Assembly: GCA_027624715.1 (NCBI GenBank)
Contig: JAQBTV010000008.1
Location: 1-57,942, forward strand
DNA from: Pseudomonadota bacterium
Lineage (GTDB): Bacteria; Pseudomonadota; Gammaproteobacteria; Burkholderiales; Eutrophovitaceae
DNA length: 57,942 nt
Direction: 5' to 3'
In this document: in pieces, positions 45,993 to 54,254 of the stretch
Layout: each line of letters opens with the position of its first letter
Position numbering within the stretch: position 1 is the first letter of the stretch
Notes under the pieces: generated by a model
Seen by the model: only the letters and a program-made list of their open reading frames with translations
Database searches by the model: none
Told to the model about the DNA's origin: nothing
Program-made: the position numbers and the translations under genes

Positions 45993-47909
45993 ATGTTTGA
46001 CTTCTTAAGTAAGAACAAAATAATCTCCCAGGTGATACTGGGTTTAATTGTTTTGACGTTCGGGTTTTTTGGTGTTAGTTCTTATTTTAACTCTGGCAAT
46101 TCAGAGCAGATTATTGCGGAAGTTGGCAAATCTATAATTTCACAGCAGGAATTAGCCCAGATGGTCAGCCGGGAGCAAGATCGGCTCCGTTCCCAGACGC
46201 AAGCAAATCCGCAGGCTGCTGAGTTTCTTCAAACTGCTGAATTTAAGACTTCCGTATTAAATAACATGATCGAGCGTCGTCTGTTATTAAATCAGGCAAG
46301 AAGTATGGGCATGGTGGTATCTCCTGAGGAACTGAAAGAGGTGATTCAAGGCGTTCCTGCATTCTTTGATGATTCAGGTGTTTTTTCTGTGGAAAAATAT
46401 GAGCGACTCTTAAGTGCGCAAAATTTAGCGCCTGCCGAATTTGAGTCGCAAATAGAGGAAGACCTATTGGTGGGACGTCTACAAAACGTCATCTCAAAAA
46501 GTGCGATCGTTACAGACTCAGTAGTGAGTCGATTAGTGAAGCAACGCGGCCAACAGCGTGAAGTAAGCCAGTTAATTTTTTCTCCTGCGAGCTATCGAGA
46601 GTCGATCGTTGTAACTGATGAAGAGGTGCGAAAGTACTTTGACGAGAACACAGATCTTTTCAAGCTCCCCGAGCGAGCAAAGGTTGAATATATAGTGCTC
46701 AATGAAGAGTCAGCGGCATCTTCGATCTCCATATCTGAGGAGGAATTACGTCAGGCCTATAAGGATCGCATTGCGGAATTCAAAGGTGTTGAAGAGCGTA
46801 GGGCTAGCCATATTTTAATTTCTGTCATAGAAGATGGGTCTGATGCCGAAAAATCTGCGGCTCGTGCACGGACGGAAGAATTACTTCAAATCGTAAAAAA
46901 GGATCCGTCTCAATTTGGAGTGTTAGCTAAAAAGTTCTCAAATGACCCTGGGTCAGCCGAAAATGACGGTGACCTCGGTTTTCTTCGTCGTGGTCTTATG
47001 GTTGAGTCTTTTGATAAAGCTTTGTTTGAATCTAAGAAGGGCTCAATCGTAGGTCCGATTAAGACTCAATACGGTTATCACATCATTCGCGTCGATGATG
47101 TCAAAGTAGTTAATACAACATCCTTTAAAGACGCGAGGGACGATATTGAAAAAGCAGTGCGTCAGTCTAAAGTTGAGGAGACGTATCTCAGGGCATCGCA
47201 AACATTTAGCGATCGAGTGTATACGGATTATGACAGCTTCTCTCCGGTTGCTGAAGAGTTGGGTCTTACGATTCAAACCAGTGATTGGGTGAGCCGTGAT
47301 AGCGCTGGTTATAACACGCTACTTGAGAAACCTGAACTGCTCCAAGCTATATTTTCTGCAGAGTCGCTTGAAGAGAAACGTAATACCGAGGCTTTCGAAG
47401 TGCAACCTAAAACATTGGTGGCAGCGCGTGTGATTGAGCATGCGGTCGAACAAGCTATGAATTTTAAGGATGTTTCGAGTGAGATCAAAGACTTTCTTAA
47501 ATCGCAAGGATCGCTCGAAAAAGCAGTTGCAAAAGGTGAGTCTGCGCTCGCTGCCTTTAAATCTGGGAAGAACGTGACGGTTGGAGAATGGTCGAAGCCT
47601 GGCATGGTGACGCTGGTTAAGCGGCAGGGACTTCATCCAGAAGGCTTAAGAGCCATTTTCGGTGTCTCCAAAGAGGATCTGCCAGCGCATGTAGGGATGA
47701 CCATTGACGATGGCCGCTATGTCATTTTTCGGGTAACCAAGGTTGTTGATTTGGACGAGGTGACAGAAAACGATTTGATTACTGCTAAACAGCAGTTAGA
47801 GCAGATGCTCATGCAGCAACAGATGAACGCATACATTGCGAGCCTGCGAGAAAACGCGAATGTCCGTATTAAAAGTGACAAGGCTGACAAGGAGAGTCTC
47901 AGTAATTAA
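45993..47909 (+). CDS. ppiD: Peptidyl-prolyl cis-trans isomerase D (PpiD), SurA_N family
   Basis: An inner-membrane anchored periplasmic folding factor. The 638-residue protein has one N-terminal membrane helix (IISQVILGLIVLTFGFFGVSSYF, residues 10-32), a SurA_N chaperone domain, and a parvulin domain (about 265-370) with ERRASHILIS, FGVLAKKFSNDPGSAENDGDLGFL and GPIKTQYGYHIIRV. The C-terminal region ends in a glutamine-rich helix. The gene is in its usual betaproteobacterial place, and the next gene, fabI, converges 13 bp away. Confidence 0.95.
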   Translation: MFDFLSKNKIISQVILGLIVLTFGFFGVSSYFNSGNSEQIIAEVGKSIISQQELAQMVSREQDRLRSQTQANPQAAEFLQTAEFKTSVLNNMIERRLLLNQARSMGMVVSPEELKEVIQGVPAFFDDSGVFSVEKYERLLSAQNLAPAEFESQIEEDLLVGRLQNVISKSAIVTDSVVSRLVKQRGQQREVSQLIFSPASYRESIVVTDEEVRKYFDENTDLFKLPERAKVEYIVLNEESAASSISISEEELRQAYKDRIAEFKGVEERRASHILISVIEDGSDAEKSAARARTEELLQIVKKDPSQFGVLAKKFSNDPGSAENDGDLGFLRRGLMVESFDKALFESKKGSIVGPIKTQYGYHIIRVDDVKVVNTTSFKDARDDIEKAVRQSKVEETYLRASQTFSDRVYTDYDSFSPVAEELGLTIQTSDWVSRDSAGYNTLLEKPELLQAIFSAESLEEKRNTEAFEVQPKTLVAARVIEHAVEQAMNFKDVSSEIKDFLKSQGSLEKAVAKGESALAAFKSGKNVTVGEWSKPGMVTLVKRQGLHPEGLRAIFGVSKEDLPAHVGMTIDDGRYVIFRVTKVVDLDEVTENDLITAKQQLEQMLMQQQMNAYIASLRENANVRIKSDKADKESLSN

Positions 47910-47922
47910 ATTGGTCGTCAGA

Positions 47923-48711
47923 TTAGTCTAATGGGGCTACTCCGGATGTGTTGAAACCTGCATCTACGTAAGTAATTTCACCGGTGATACCGCTCGCTAA
48001 ATCACTCAGAAGAAAAGCGGCGGCATTCCCAACTTCCTCGATCGTAACGTTCCGTTTTAATGGCGCAGTTTTTGCTGCAAATGACAGTAACTTGGAGAAG
48101 CCTCCAATTCCTGCGGCGGCAAGCGTTTTGATCGGGCCCGCAGAAATCGCGTTGACCCGAATGTTGTCAGAGCCGAGGCTATGGGCCATATAGCGAACAT
48201 TGGCTTCAAGACTGGCCTTTGCTAGGCCCATGACGTTGTAATTGGGAAAAGCTCGTTGAGACCCGAGGTACGTCAATGCCAACAGGGAGGCATTGCGCCC
48301 CACCATCAACGGGTGAGCCGCTTGAGCCAGCGCTGAGAAGCTGTAGGAGCTGATGTCGTGGGCAATTTGAAATGTTTCTCTTGTCACGGAATCAAGATAG
48401 TTACCGCTTAGGGATTCTCTTGGCGCAAATGCGATTGAGTGTACAAGTCCATCGAGATGTCCCCACTCAGTTTTTAATGATGCACAAAGTGCATGTATTT
48501 CTTCGTCGTTTCCGACATCACAGGGGATTACGAGATTGGTCTCAAAGTCCTGAGCAAGTTCTCTAACTCTTTTCTCTATTTTCTCCCCGCCTGCGTAACT
48601 AAACGCTAGGGTCGCCCCCTCGCGCATAGCTGCTTGAGCAATACCATAGGCAATCGACCGGTTACTTAGAAGCCCAGTAATTAATAATTTTTTATCTGCA
48701 AGGAGTCCCAT
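47923..48711 (-). CDS. fabI: Enoyl-[acyl-carrier-protein] reductase [NADH] FabI
   Basis: The last reductive step of fatty acid elongation. Its 262 residues contain the FabI-type start MGLLADKKLLITGLLSNRSIAYGIA, DVGNDEEI, HSIAFAPRESLSGNYLD, and the catalytic Tyr-x6-Lys in YNVMGLAK. The Tyr-x6-Lys spacing places it in FabI/FabV-like NADH enzymes rather than FabG. It is transcribed leftward, toward ppiD. The 221 bp behind it hold a LysM relic of the next gene. Confidence 0.96.
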   Translation of the reverse strand: MGLLADKKLLITGLLSNRSIAYGIAQAAMREGATLAFSYAGGEKIEKRVRELAQDFETNLVIPCDVGNDEEIHALCASLKTEWGHLDGLVHSIAFAPRESLSGNYLDSVTRETFQIAHDISSYSFSALAQAAHPLMVGRNASLLALTYLGSQRAFPNYNVMGLAKASLEANVRYMAHSLGSDNIRVNAISAGPIKTLAAAGIGGFSKLLSFAAKTAPLKRNVTIEEVGNAAAFLLSDLASGITGEITYVDAGFNTSGVAPLD

Positions 48712-48786
48712 TGATCTACCATTTTATGATTATAGTGGTCATTTTAACGTCAAAGTATCTGAGAGACACTCGGAATTGCAAGGTTT

Positions 48787-48932
48787 TTATAAATCAATAA
48801 TTTTTGATGTACTTGAACCTATAGATCCATTCACCGTACTTCAGTCTTGGAGGGTCCTGGTGGATACCTCGTAAAGTTTAGCAATATCAGATAGTGTTTC
48901 TGCTGGATTCACGTGACAAATGATCTCTTTTT
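48787..48932 (-). pseudogene. Frameshifted relic of a LysM domain (former mltD C-terminus)
   Basis: Read on the minus strand in the frame shifted by one base from mltD, the sequence just after the mltD stop gives HVNPAETLSDIAKLYEVSTRTLQD, a TGA stop, then STVNGSIGSST. This matches the LysM consensus (hVxxGETLSxIAxxYxVSxxxLxxWN). A run of seven A (T on the plus strand) at the mltD stop is the probable frameshift site, as one added base would restore the frame. The TGA stands at the usual Trp/Asn position, and a second stop closes the frame at 48787. Two lesions argue for decay rather than a sequencing error. Confidence 0.7.
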
Positions 48933-50360
48933 TTAAATTGAACTGGGTTGAGAAAACTCAGGAAGTTGCCAAGTTTGGTTCAGGTTTGACGCCTCTGTGG
49001 AGGAGGGCAAAGGTACGAGTATTGATTGACCAACTTGCATCGGGAAATGTGGTTTTAAACCATTGACGGCGAGAAGTTTGTCGAGGCTGATACTAAATTG
49101 TTGAGCCGTCCGTGAGAGGGTATCTCCTTCCCTTAATTGGTAGGTCCCCCAACTTACTAACGGACCATTATGTTTCTTTAAGTTGTCTTGAAATCTACCC
49201 ACCCGATCGCTTGGAATGAGCATTAAGCCCATCCCGTTTGTCGTAAAAACTGGGCGATTATGTGATGGATTCAGCATTTTAAATTCCTCTATATCAATCT
49301 CTGCAAGTTCAGCTGCTAATTTGATATCTATGAGATGAGGAACGTGTACTGGTTGGAAATATGCATAGTCCGCGACGTGAGGCAAATTGAGCATGCCCGT
49401 ATGCGCTTCGCGGATAATGTTTTTAATGGCTTGCAATTTGGGAACATAATTTCTCGTCTCTTCTGGCATCTTTAGGTCGAAGAACGTTATTCCTTCCCCT
49501 CGATTTTTATTTTTTTTAATCGCTCGCGCCAGTCCATTTTCTCCCCAATTATATGCCGCTAAAACAAGCTGCCAGTCATTAAATATGGCATATAGCGTTT
49601 GAAGGTAATCAAGTGCTGCCGTAGTTGATGCAATGACATCTAGACGCTCATCATGCCACCAGGTCTGCTCGAGACCGTAATTCATTCCAGTGGACGGTAT
49701 AAATTGCCAAAGGCCTGCAGCATGTGCTCGGGAGTGGGCAACTGGGTAGTAGGCACTTTCGATCATGGGTAATAAAGCCAATTCAGTTGGCATATTTCTT
49801 TTTTCTATTTCACCCAAAATAAAGTGTATGTACTTCTGACTGCGGTTAAAGATACGTGTTAGATAATCAATCTTATTTTTATAGTAATTTTCGAAATTTC
49901 GTACATGATTGCCTCGATCATTTTTATGAATGAATAATTTTTGATCTATCCGTATTACGGATCCGTTTAATTTATTCCAGGTTTCTAGCTCCTTCATGGA
50001 GACTCCATATTGTTCGGAAACGCCATAGAGTGTGTCACCACTTATTACTTGGTGGACGATCTCTCTTTTGTTATAAACGATATCAGGAATGCCAAAACCG
50101 TCGATGATGCGAGGCCAAATGCTGGGGATTGAGTCTAGTGGCGTATGCGGTGGTACGTTGTTTGAATTGCGGTCGATATAGTTAAAGGACCAAAAGCTTA
50201 CCGTTTTTATATCATACTCATTAAGAAATTTATGAATAGTTTCTTGGTCATCTGTAGCTTGAGATGTGTTTGCGCTTGCAGTATTGAAAAGAAGACAACC
50301 AACAATGGCAGCTAATAACGGCAATATATTTTGGATACACATAACTGAAATGCTTTTCAA
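48933..50360 (-). CDS. mltD: Membrane-bound lytic murein transglycosylase D with an inserted LysM domain
   Basis: Cleaves peptidoglycan glycan strands with formation of anhydro-muropeptides. The 475-residue product has a signal peptide (about 1-30), the MltD start SIWPRIIDGFGIPD (80-93), a LysM domain (101-145, HQVISGDTLYGVSEQYGVSMKELETWNKLNG), then YLTRIFNRSQKYI and the SLT catalytic domain (186-300) with Glu201 in LLPMIESAYYP. A second LysM is at 406-450 (YQLREGDTLSRTAQQFS). In typical MltD the catalytic part follows GFxIPD directly and LysM domains are only C-terminal, so LysM1 looks inserted. A third LysM lies as a relic behind the stop. Gene order with gloB is typical. Confidence 0.93.
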   Translation of the reverse strand: MKSISVMCIQNILPLLAAIVGCLLFNTASANTSQATDDQETIHKFLNEYDIKTVSFWSFNYIDRNSNNVPPHTPLDSIPSIWPRIIDGFGIPDIVYNKREIVHQVISGDTLYGVSEQYGVSMKELETWNKLNGSVIRIDQKLFIHKNDRGNHVRNFENYYKNKIDYLTRIFNRSQKYIHFILGEIEKRNMPTELALLPMIESAYYPVAHSRAHAAGLWQFIPSTGMNYGLEQTWWHDERLDVIASTTAALDYLQTLYAIFNDWQLVLAAYNWGENGLARAIKKNKNRGEGITFFDLKMPEETRNYVPKLQAIKNIIREAHTGMLNLPHVADYAYFQPVHVPHLIDIKLAAELAEIDIEEFKMLNPSHNRPVFTTNGMGLMLIPSDRVGRFQDNLKKHNGPLVSWGTYQLREGDTLSRTAQQFSISLDKLLAVNGLKPHFPMQVGQSILVPLPSSTEASNLNQTWQLPEFSQPSSI

Positions 50361-50375
50361 ATATTGATTTTGAGC

Positions 50376-51146
50376 CTAAAAATCATTTTTCCATTTTCTT
50401 ATTGCAGTAAAAACTTCTATGGGATTAGAGAGAGTTTCTTGCGCTTTGGTTTGTGCGGTACTGATAACTGTTGGCTCGTCACATCGTAGGAACGGGTTTA
50501 CAGATTTTTCGAGCCCAATCGAAGTCGGGAGAGAAATTTGTTGGTTAGATAATTTGGAAGTAATGAGATGCTCGTAATTTGACAGTATAGTGTTATTCGG
50601 CTCTACGGCGCGAGCAAATTTAATATTGGATAACGTGTACTCATGTGTGCAGTATACCTCAGTAGAATCAGATAGACGCGCAAGCTTTTGCAGGGATCGA
50701 AACATTTGTGGTGGAGTTCCTTCAAAGATTCTACCGCAACCACATGAGAATAGGGTGTCGCCAGAAAACACCCTTTGTTCGTCAAAATAGGCGATGTGTC
50801 CTGACGTGTGGCCAGGTATATCAAGGATATTAAACATGAGACCTAATTCGTCTAACTTCACTTCGTCGCCTTCAACGAGTCTGTGAGAAATATTAGGAAT
50901 ATCTTCGGTCTTAGGCCCATAAACAGGCACATTATAATTATCAATGATATTAGCGATCCCTCCGATGTGATCGGCGTGATGATGCGTGATCAGAATGGCA
51001 GACAGGATGAGATCATTATAGGTTAAGAAGTCCAGAACTGGCTTCGAGTCCCCTGGATCAACAATCACTGCGTGCGTTTGATTATGAATTGTCCAAATGT
51101 AATTGTCTTGGAAGGCCTTAACCGGATAGACTTGCGTATTATTCAT
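50376..51146 (-). CDS. gloB: Hydroxyacylglutathione hydrolase (glyoxalase II)
   Basis: Hydrolyses S-D-lactoylglutathione in methylglyoxal detoxification. The 256-residue metallo-beta-lactamase-fold protein holds THHHADHIGG (54-63: His55, His57, Asp59, His60), PGHTSGHIAYF and FSGDTLFSCGCGRIFEGTP, with VYCTHEYTLSNIKFA as further metal ligands. It starts 31 bp from the divergent methyltransferase and ends 15 bp upstream of mltD. Confidence 0.95.
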   Translation of the reverse strand: MNNTQVYPVKAFQDNYIWTIHNQTHAVIVDPGDSKPVLDFLTYNDLILSAILITHHHADHIGGIANIIDNYNVPVYGPKTEDIPNISHRLVEGDEVKLDELGLMFNILDIPGHTSGHIAYFDEQRVFSGDTLFSCGCGRIFEGTPPQMFRSLQKLARLSDSTEVYCTHEYTLSNIKFARAVEPNNTILSNYEHLITSKLSNQQISLPTSIGLEKSVNPFLRCDEPTVISTAQTKAQETLSNPIEVFTAIRKWKNDF

Positions 51147-51176
51147 GTACTCTTATCTTTAATGGCAATGGGTTAA

Positions 51177-51932
51177 ATGTCAACACGTAAGGATAAAATA
51201 AATTTAGTAGATTGTTTTTCTGGGTCGTTAGGAAAAGATTTGCTGGGTTTAGAACGACTAATCATTGACGGGATGATCTCGGATGTATTTGGATTTAATG
51301 CAGTGCAAATTGGATCCCCTGAGTACGATTTTTTGGCTAATAGTCGTATTCCTAATAAATTTGTGATGTCTGAAGTGTCCTCCAGTCAGATCCGGGGTCT
51401 TCCACATCAAAATCCCATAAAATCGAACTCAATAGACCTTGTAGTATTACCGCATGGTCTAGATTTCAGCATAAACCCACACAGCGTTGTCAGCGAGATT
51501 GAGAGAATTCTGGTGCCTGGTGGGTCTTTAGTGTTATCAGCATTTAACCCTGTGAGTTTTTGGGGTGCGCGCCACTTCTTAAGAAAATACATGTTTAAAA
51601 AAAATAGTACCCCACCAGATTTATTAAGTTTGTGGCGAGTTAAAGATTGGTTAAAGTTGCTGAGCATTGAGATTGAGGCTGGACGGTGGGGTTTTTATCG
51701 ACCACCCATTCAATCTGAAAAATGGCGCAAACATTTTTTATTTCTGGAGTCTGCGGGTGATCGATGGTGGCCTATTTTTGGTGGGATTTATATACTGAAA
51801 GGCGTTAAAAAAGTCCGAGGTATGCGTTTATCAATAGATCGTTGGTCTTCGTATCGATCGGTTCGACCAGCAGTCAGATCGACACATAAGGAAATGGCTA
51901 AAGTGATAGAGCTTTGTGTGGCTGATGAATGA
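51177..51932 (+). CDS. Class I SAM-dependent methyltransferase-like protein
   Basis: A 251-residue protein of the family usually next to gloB and rnhA in betaproteobacteria. [47 protein letters not shown] matches the post-motif III part of methyltransferases. The N-terminal motif I (normally E/DxGxGxG) is not clear, as the region reads [15 protein letters not shown]. Whether it binds SAM is therefore uncertain; the substrate is unknown. Its stop overlaps the rnhA start by 4 bp. Confidence 0.85.
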   Translation: MSTRKDKINLVDCFSGSLGKDLLGLERLIIDGMISDVFGFNAVQIGSPEYDFLANSRIPNKFVMSEVSSSQIRGLPHQNPIKSNSIDLVVLPHGLDFSINPHSVVSEIERILVPGGSLVLSAFNPVSFWGARHFLRKYMFKKNSTPPDLLSLWRVKDWLKLLSIEIEAGRWGFYRPPIQSEKWRKHFLFLESAGDRWWPIFGGIYILKGVKKVRGMRLSIDRWSSYRSVRPAVRSTHKEMAKVIELCVADE

Positions 51933-52372
51933 CGGACATTAGAATAATCGACATCTATACTGATGGTGCGTGTAAGGGAAATCCTGGTCCTGGTGGTTGG
52001 GGCGTGTATCTGATTTCAGGCGCACATGAAAAGGAAATATTTGGTGGTGAGACTGTAACTACTAACAATAGGATGGAGTTGACAGCGGTAATTGAAGCGT
52101 TACGAATTCTCGAGAGTACGTCAAGAATTCGTTTATTTATTGATTCGCAGTATGTTAAAAATGGTATCAATCTGTGGATTGAAAACTGGAAAAAGACAGG
52201 TTGGAAAACCAGTAATAAAAAACCAGTAAAAAATGTTGATTTATGGATGATGCTTGATGATCTCGTCCCGCGGCACGACATCGAATGGATATGGGTAAAG
52301 GGGCATGCTGGAAATTTAGGTAATGAACGTGCTGATGCCCTGGCAAATCGAGGCGTTCCGATTTCAACTTAG
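51929..52372 (+). CDS. rnhA: Ribonuclease HI
   Basis: Degrades RNA in RNA-DNA hybrids. The 147-residue product has the full catalytic set: Asp12 ([12 protein letters not shown]), Glu50 (NNRMELTAV), Asp72 (FIDSQYV) and the C-terminal Asp in [21 protein letters not shown] supplies the His of the mobile loop. It sits between the methyltransferase and dnaQ, a conserved order. Confidence 0.97.
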   Translation: MTDIRIIDIYTDGACKGNPGPGGWGVYLISGAHEKEIFGGETVTTNNRMELTAVIEALRILESTSRIRLFIDSQYVKNGINLWIENWKKTGWKTSNKKPVKNVDLWMMLDDLVPRHDIEWIWVKGHAGNLGNERADALANRGVPIST

Positions 52373-52400
52373 TGAATAGTCTTAAATTAAGGAGTATTGC

Positions 52401-53108
52401 GTGCGCTACGTCATTTTAGACACGGAGACGACGGGTCTTAGCCCGGCTAATGGTCATCGGATTATTGAAATCGCTGCGATCGAAGTTGAGGGGCGAAATG
52501 TCACTAATAATGTCTTTCAGGTTTATGTGAATCCCCAGCGTCTCGTAGAACCACAGGCATTTCAAGTTCACGGGTTGAGTGACGAGTTTTTAGCAGACAA
52601 ACCGATATTTAGAACCGTTGTTGATGACTTGTTAACATTTGTTAAAGACAGTCAGGTTGTGATTCACAATGCCCCTTTTGATATTGAGTTTTTGAATATG
52701 GAGCTAGATAAATTGGGGCTTGGTGTGTTTACAAAGTATTGTGATGGGGTTATCGATTCTCTAGTTCTGGCTCGACGATTACACCCTGGGCGGAGAAATT
52801 CACTCGATGCGTTGTGTGAGCGATATTCCGTAGATCGCTCGTCCCGAACATTTCACGGTGCAGTGATTGATATTCGGTTACTCGCCGAAGTCTACTTAGC
52901 TATGACTAGGGGGCAGGATAGTTTGTTAAGCGATGATGCTAATGAAGTCCAATCGGTATCATTATTAGATCAAGGATCTGAAGGTCTTGAGAGTCATGTT
53001 TTTGTTATTAAAGCATCAGAAGAAGAGCTACGTGCCCATGCTAAATATTTAGATAAATTAGAACACACTGAGAATATTAAACCAATTTGGACAACTGCAC
53101 CCGAATAG
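52401..53108 (+). CDS. dnaQ: DNA polymerase III epsilon subunit
   Basis: The 3'-5' proofreading exonuclease. In 235 residues, ExoI DTETTG (Asp7, Glu9), ExoII IHNAPFDIEFLN, and ExoIII-epsilon HGAVIDIRLLAEVY (His and Asp) are all present. The GTG start has AAGGAG nine bases upstream. The polymerase-alpha-binding C-terminus (residues about 190-235) is present. Confidence 0.96.
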   Translation: MRYVILDTETTGLSPANGHRIIEIAAIEVEGRNVTNNVFQVYVNPQRLVEPQAFQVHGLSDEFLADKPIFRTVVDDLLTFVKDSQVVIHNAPFDIEFLNMELDKLGLGVFTKYCDGVIDSLVLARRLHPGRRNSLDALCERYSVDRSSRTFHGAVIDIRLLAEVYLAMTRGQDSLLSDDANEVQSVSLLDQGSEGLESHVFVIKASEEELRAHAKYLDKLEHTENIKPIWTTAPE

Positions 53109-53279
53109 ATGGGTCAGCCAGCCAAGATTAAGTTGTCGAGTTATACAAAGCGCACTCTGCCTTCCAAAGAGTGCATCATTTGCCAGAAGCTATTTTTGTG
53201 GCGTAAGAAATGGGAAAGAGACTGGGGGCAGGTCAAGTACTGCTCGGAGCGGTGCCGGCGATCAAAAGATTTGAAGTAA
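53109..53279 (+). CDS. DUF2256 family small zinc-ribbon protein
   Basis: A 56-residue ORF starting directly after the dnaQ stop (TAGATG). It is below the usual minimum length for ORF calling. It has the DUF2256 pattern: [34 protein letters not shown], so two CxxC-like pairs (Cys22/Cys25, Cys45/Cys49). The four cysteines presumably bind zinc. The function is unknown; relatives are found across proteobacteria and cyanobacteria. It is probably co-transcribed with dnaQ. Confidence 0.85.
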   Translation: MGQPAKIKLSSYTKRTLPSKECIICQKLFLWRKKWERDWGQVKYCSERCRRSKDLK

Positions 53280-53512
53280 ATATTTAAAGTGTTCCCTTTA
53301 TATTTTGACCTCTGTCTCATTGTCGATGAATTAAGTGGTTTTCGATGAAATTTAGAGATTGGTCAGCAATTGGGGGGCAAGATCGAAATCAGTTGAAGTA
53401 AGTGACGGGTATGGAGTCGTGCTAAGGTGTTATGGGAGTTGGTTGAAGTCTGTGACCGGCTAGGTTGATTGAGGTTGCTTCTGATTTTCTGGGTATTGTT
53501 TGAGGTGTGTAT

Positions 53513-53857
53513 ATGAGGTTTTGGTGTAAAAGCTTATTGATTCTGGTAGGGCTTATGCCGTGCCAGGTAGCGGTTGCTTGGAGTAATGACGTTCGGGCTT
53601 CTGGTTCGTTCAAAGCCACCGTCGCTTATGAAACTCAAAATACCTATCAGGTTCATTTGTCTCCAGTGTCGAACTTGCATTGGATGACTACAGAGGCGTG
53701 CGAGTTAAAATTGCTGTTTGACGATGTTGTTGTTGAAATTTACGAAAAAAATGGTCAGCGTTTTGGTGCTGTTTTGCGGCTCGTGACAGAGAATAGTGCT
53801 CAAGAAGATTGGCCCACTTGCACGGTAATAGGCTTACATAGTGAACAGCCCAATTGA
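53513..53857 (+). CDS. Small exported protein of unknown function
   Basis: I do not recognise it. From ATG 53513 it is 114 residues with a signal peptide (LLILVGLMPCQVAVA, cleavage likely after AVA). The mature part has a regular mix of hydrophobic and polar strands (FKATVAYETQNTYQVHL, FDDVVVEIYEK, AVLRLVTE) and two cysteines (in TEACELKL and WPTCTVIG) that may form a disulphide, suggesting a small beta-rich periplasmic protein. GAGGTG about five bases upstream supports the start. It is isolated, with 233 bp of empty sequence before it. Confidence 0.6.
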   Translation: MRFWCKSLLILVGLMPCQVAVAWSNDVRASGSFKATVAYETQNTYQVHLSPVSNLHWMTTEACELKLLFDDVVVEIYEKNGQRFGAVLRLVTENSAQEDWPTCTVIGLHSEQPN

Positions 53858-54254
53858 TATGTCTCTAGATGGTTATGATTGATCTTAGATTTTTTTAGTC
53901 CAATTCACATTGATACGATGCTTGACTAATATGCTCAACATGGAGTTTCTTGTAAGTAATTTTAAAGGGACTGCCTATGGCATGCGTTTAGTTGTGTCTG
54001 TGTGCGGGTGATCGATGTGTTAGAGGCGCTGGCTATTGCTGAAAGACATCTTCCCAATCAGTTTGCCATTAAATGTTCTAGCAATTTAGTGAGAGTTTCT
54101 TATGATGAAAGCTGTGCCGTTTTGGATGAAATAAAGTTTGATATAAAAAGATTTGGGCCTTCAGCGTTCGCTTTGGTATTGATTTGATAGACTCTTGATT
54201 GGTTTTATTCTAATTGAATTATTTACATCATGATATTTTACACGAGGTGTATTA
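53858..54254. other. Intergenic stretch upstream of the aldehyde dehydrogenase
   Basis: Only one short open frame of doubtful status is present (54008-54187). I see no clear promoter, terminator or repeat. A T-rich run (53889-53896) lies shortly after the preceding gene, but without a stem. Confidence 0.4.
54008..54187 (+). CDS. Possible small protein, unknown
   Basis: An open frame of about 59 residues from GTG 54008 (a GTG at 54002 is also in frame). The translation (IDVLEALAIAERHLPNQ, then VRVSYDESCAVLDEIKFDI) looks protein-like, with an amphipathic start and balanced composition, but there is no convincing Shine-Dalgarno or homologue I recognise. It may be spurious. Confidence 0.25.
   Translation: MIDVLEALAIAERHLPNQFAIKCSSNLVRVSYDESCAVLDEIKFDIKRFGPSAFALVLI

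Noticed and set aside
48925-48940. Possible programmed frameshift at the A7 tract at the mltD stop
   Set aside because: The zero-frame stop precedes most of the tract and the shifted frame soon meets a TGA within the LysM core, so a productive frameshift is unlikely. Decay is simpler.
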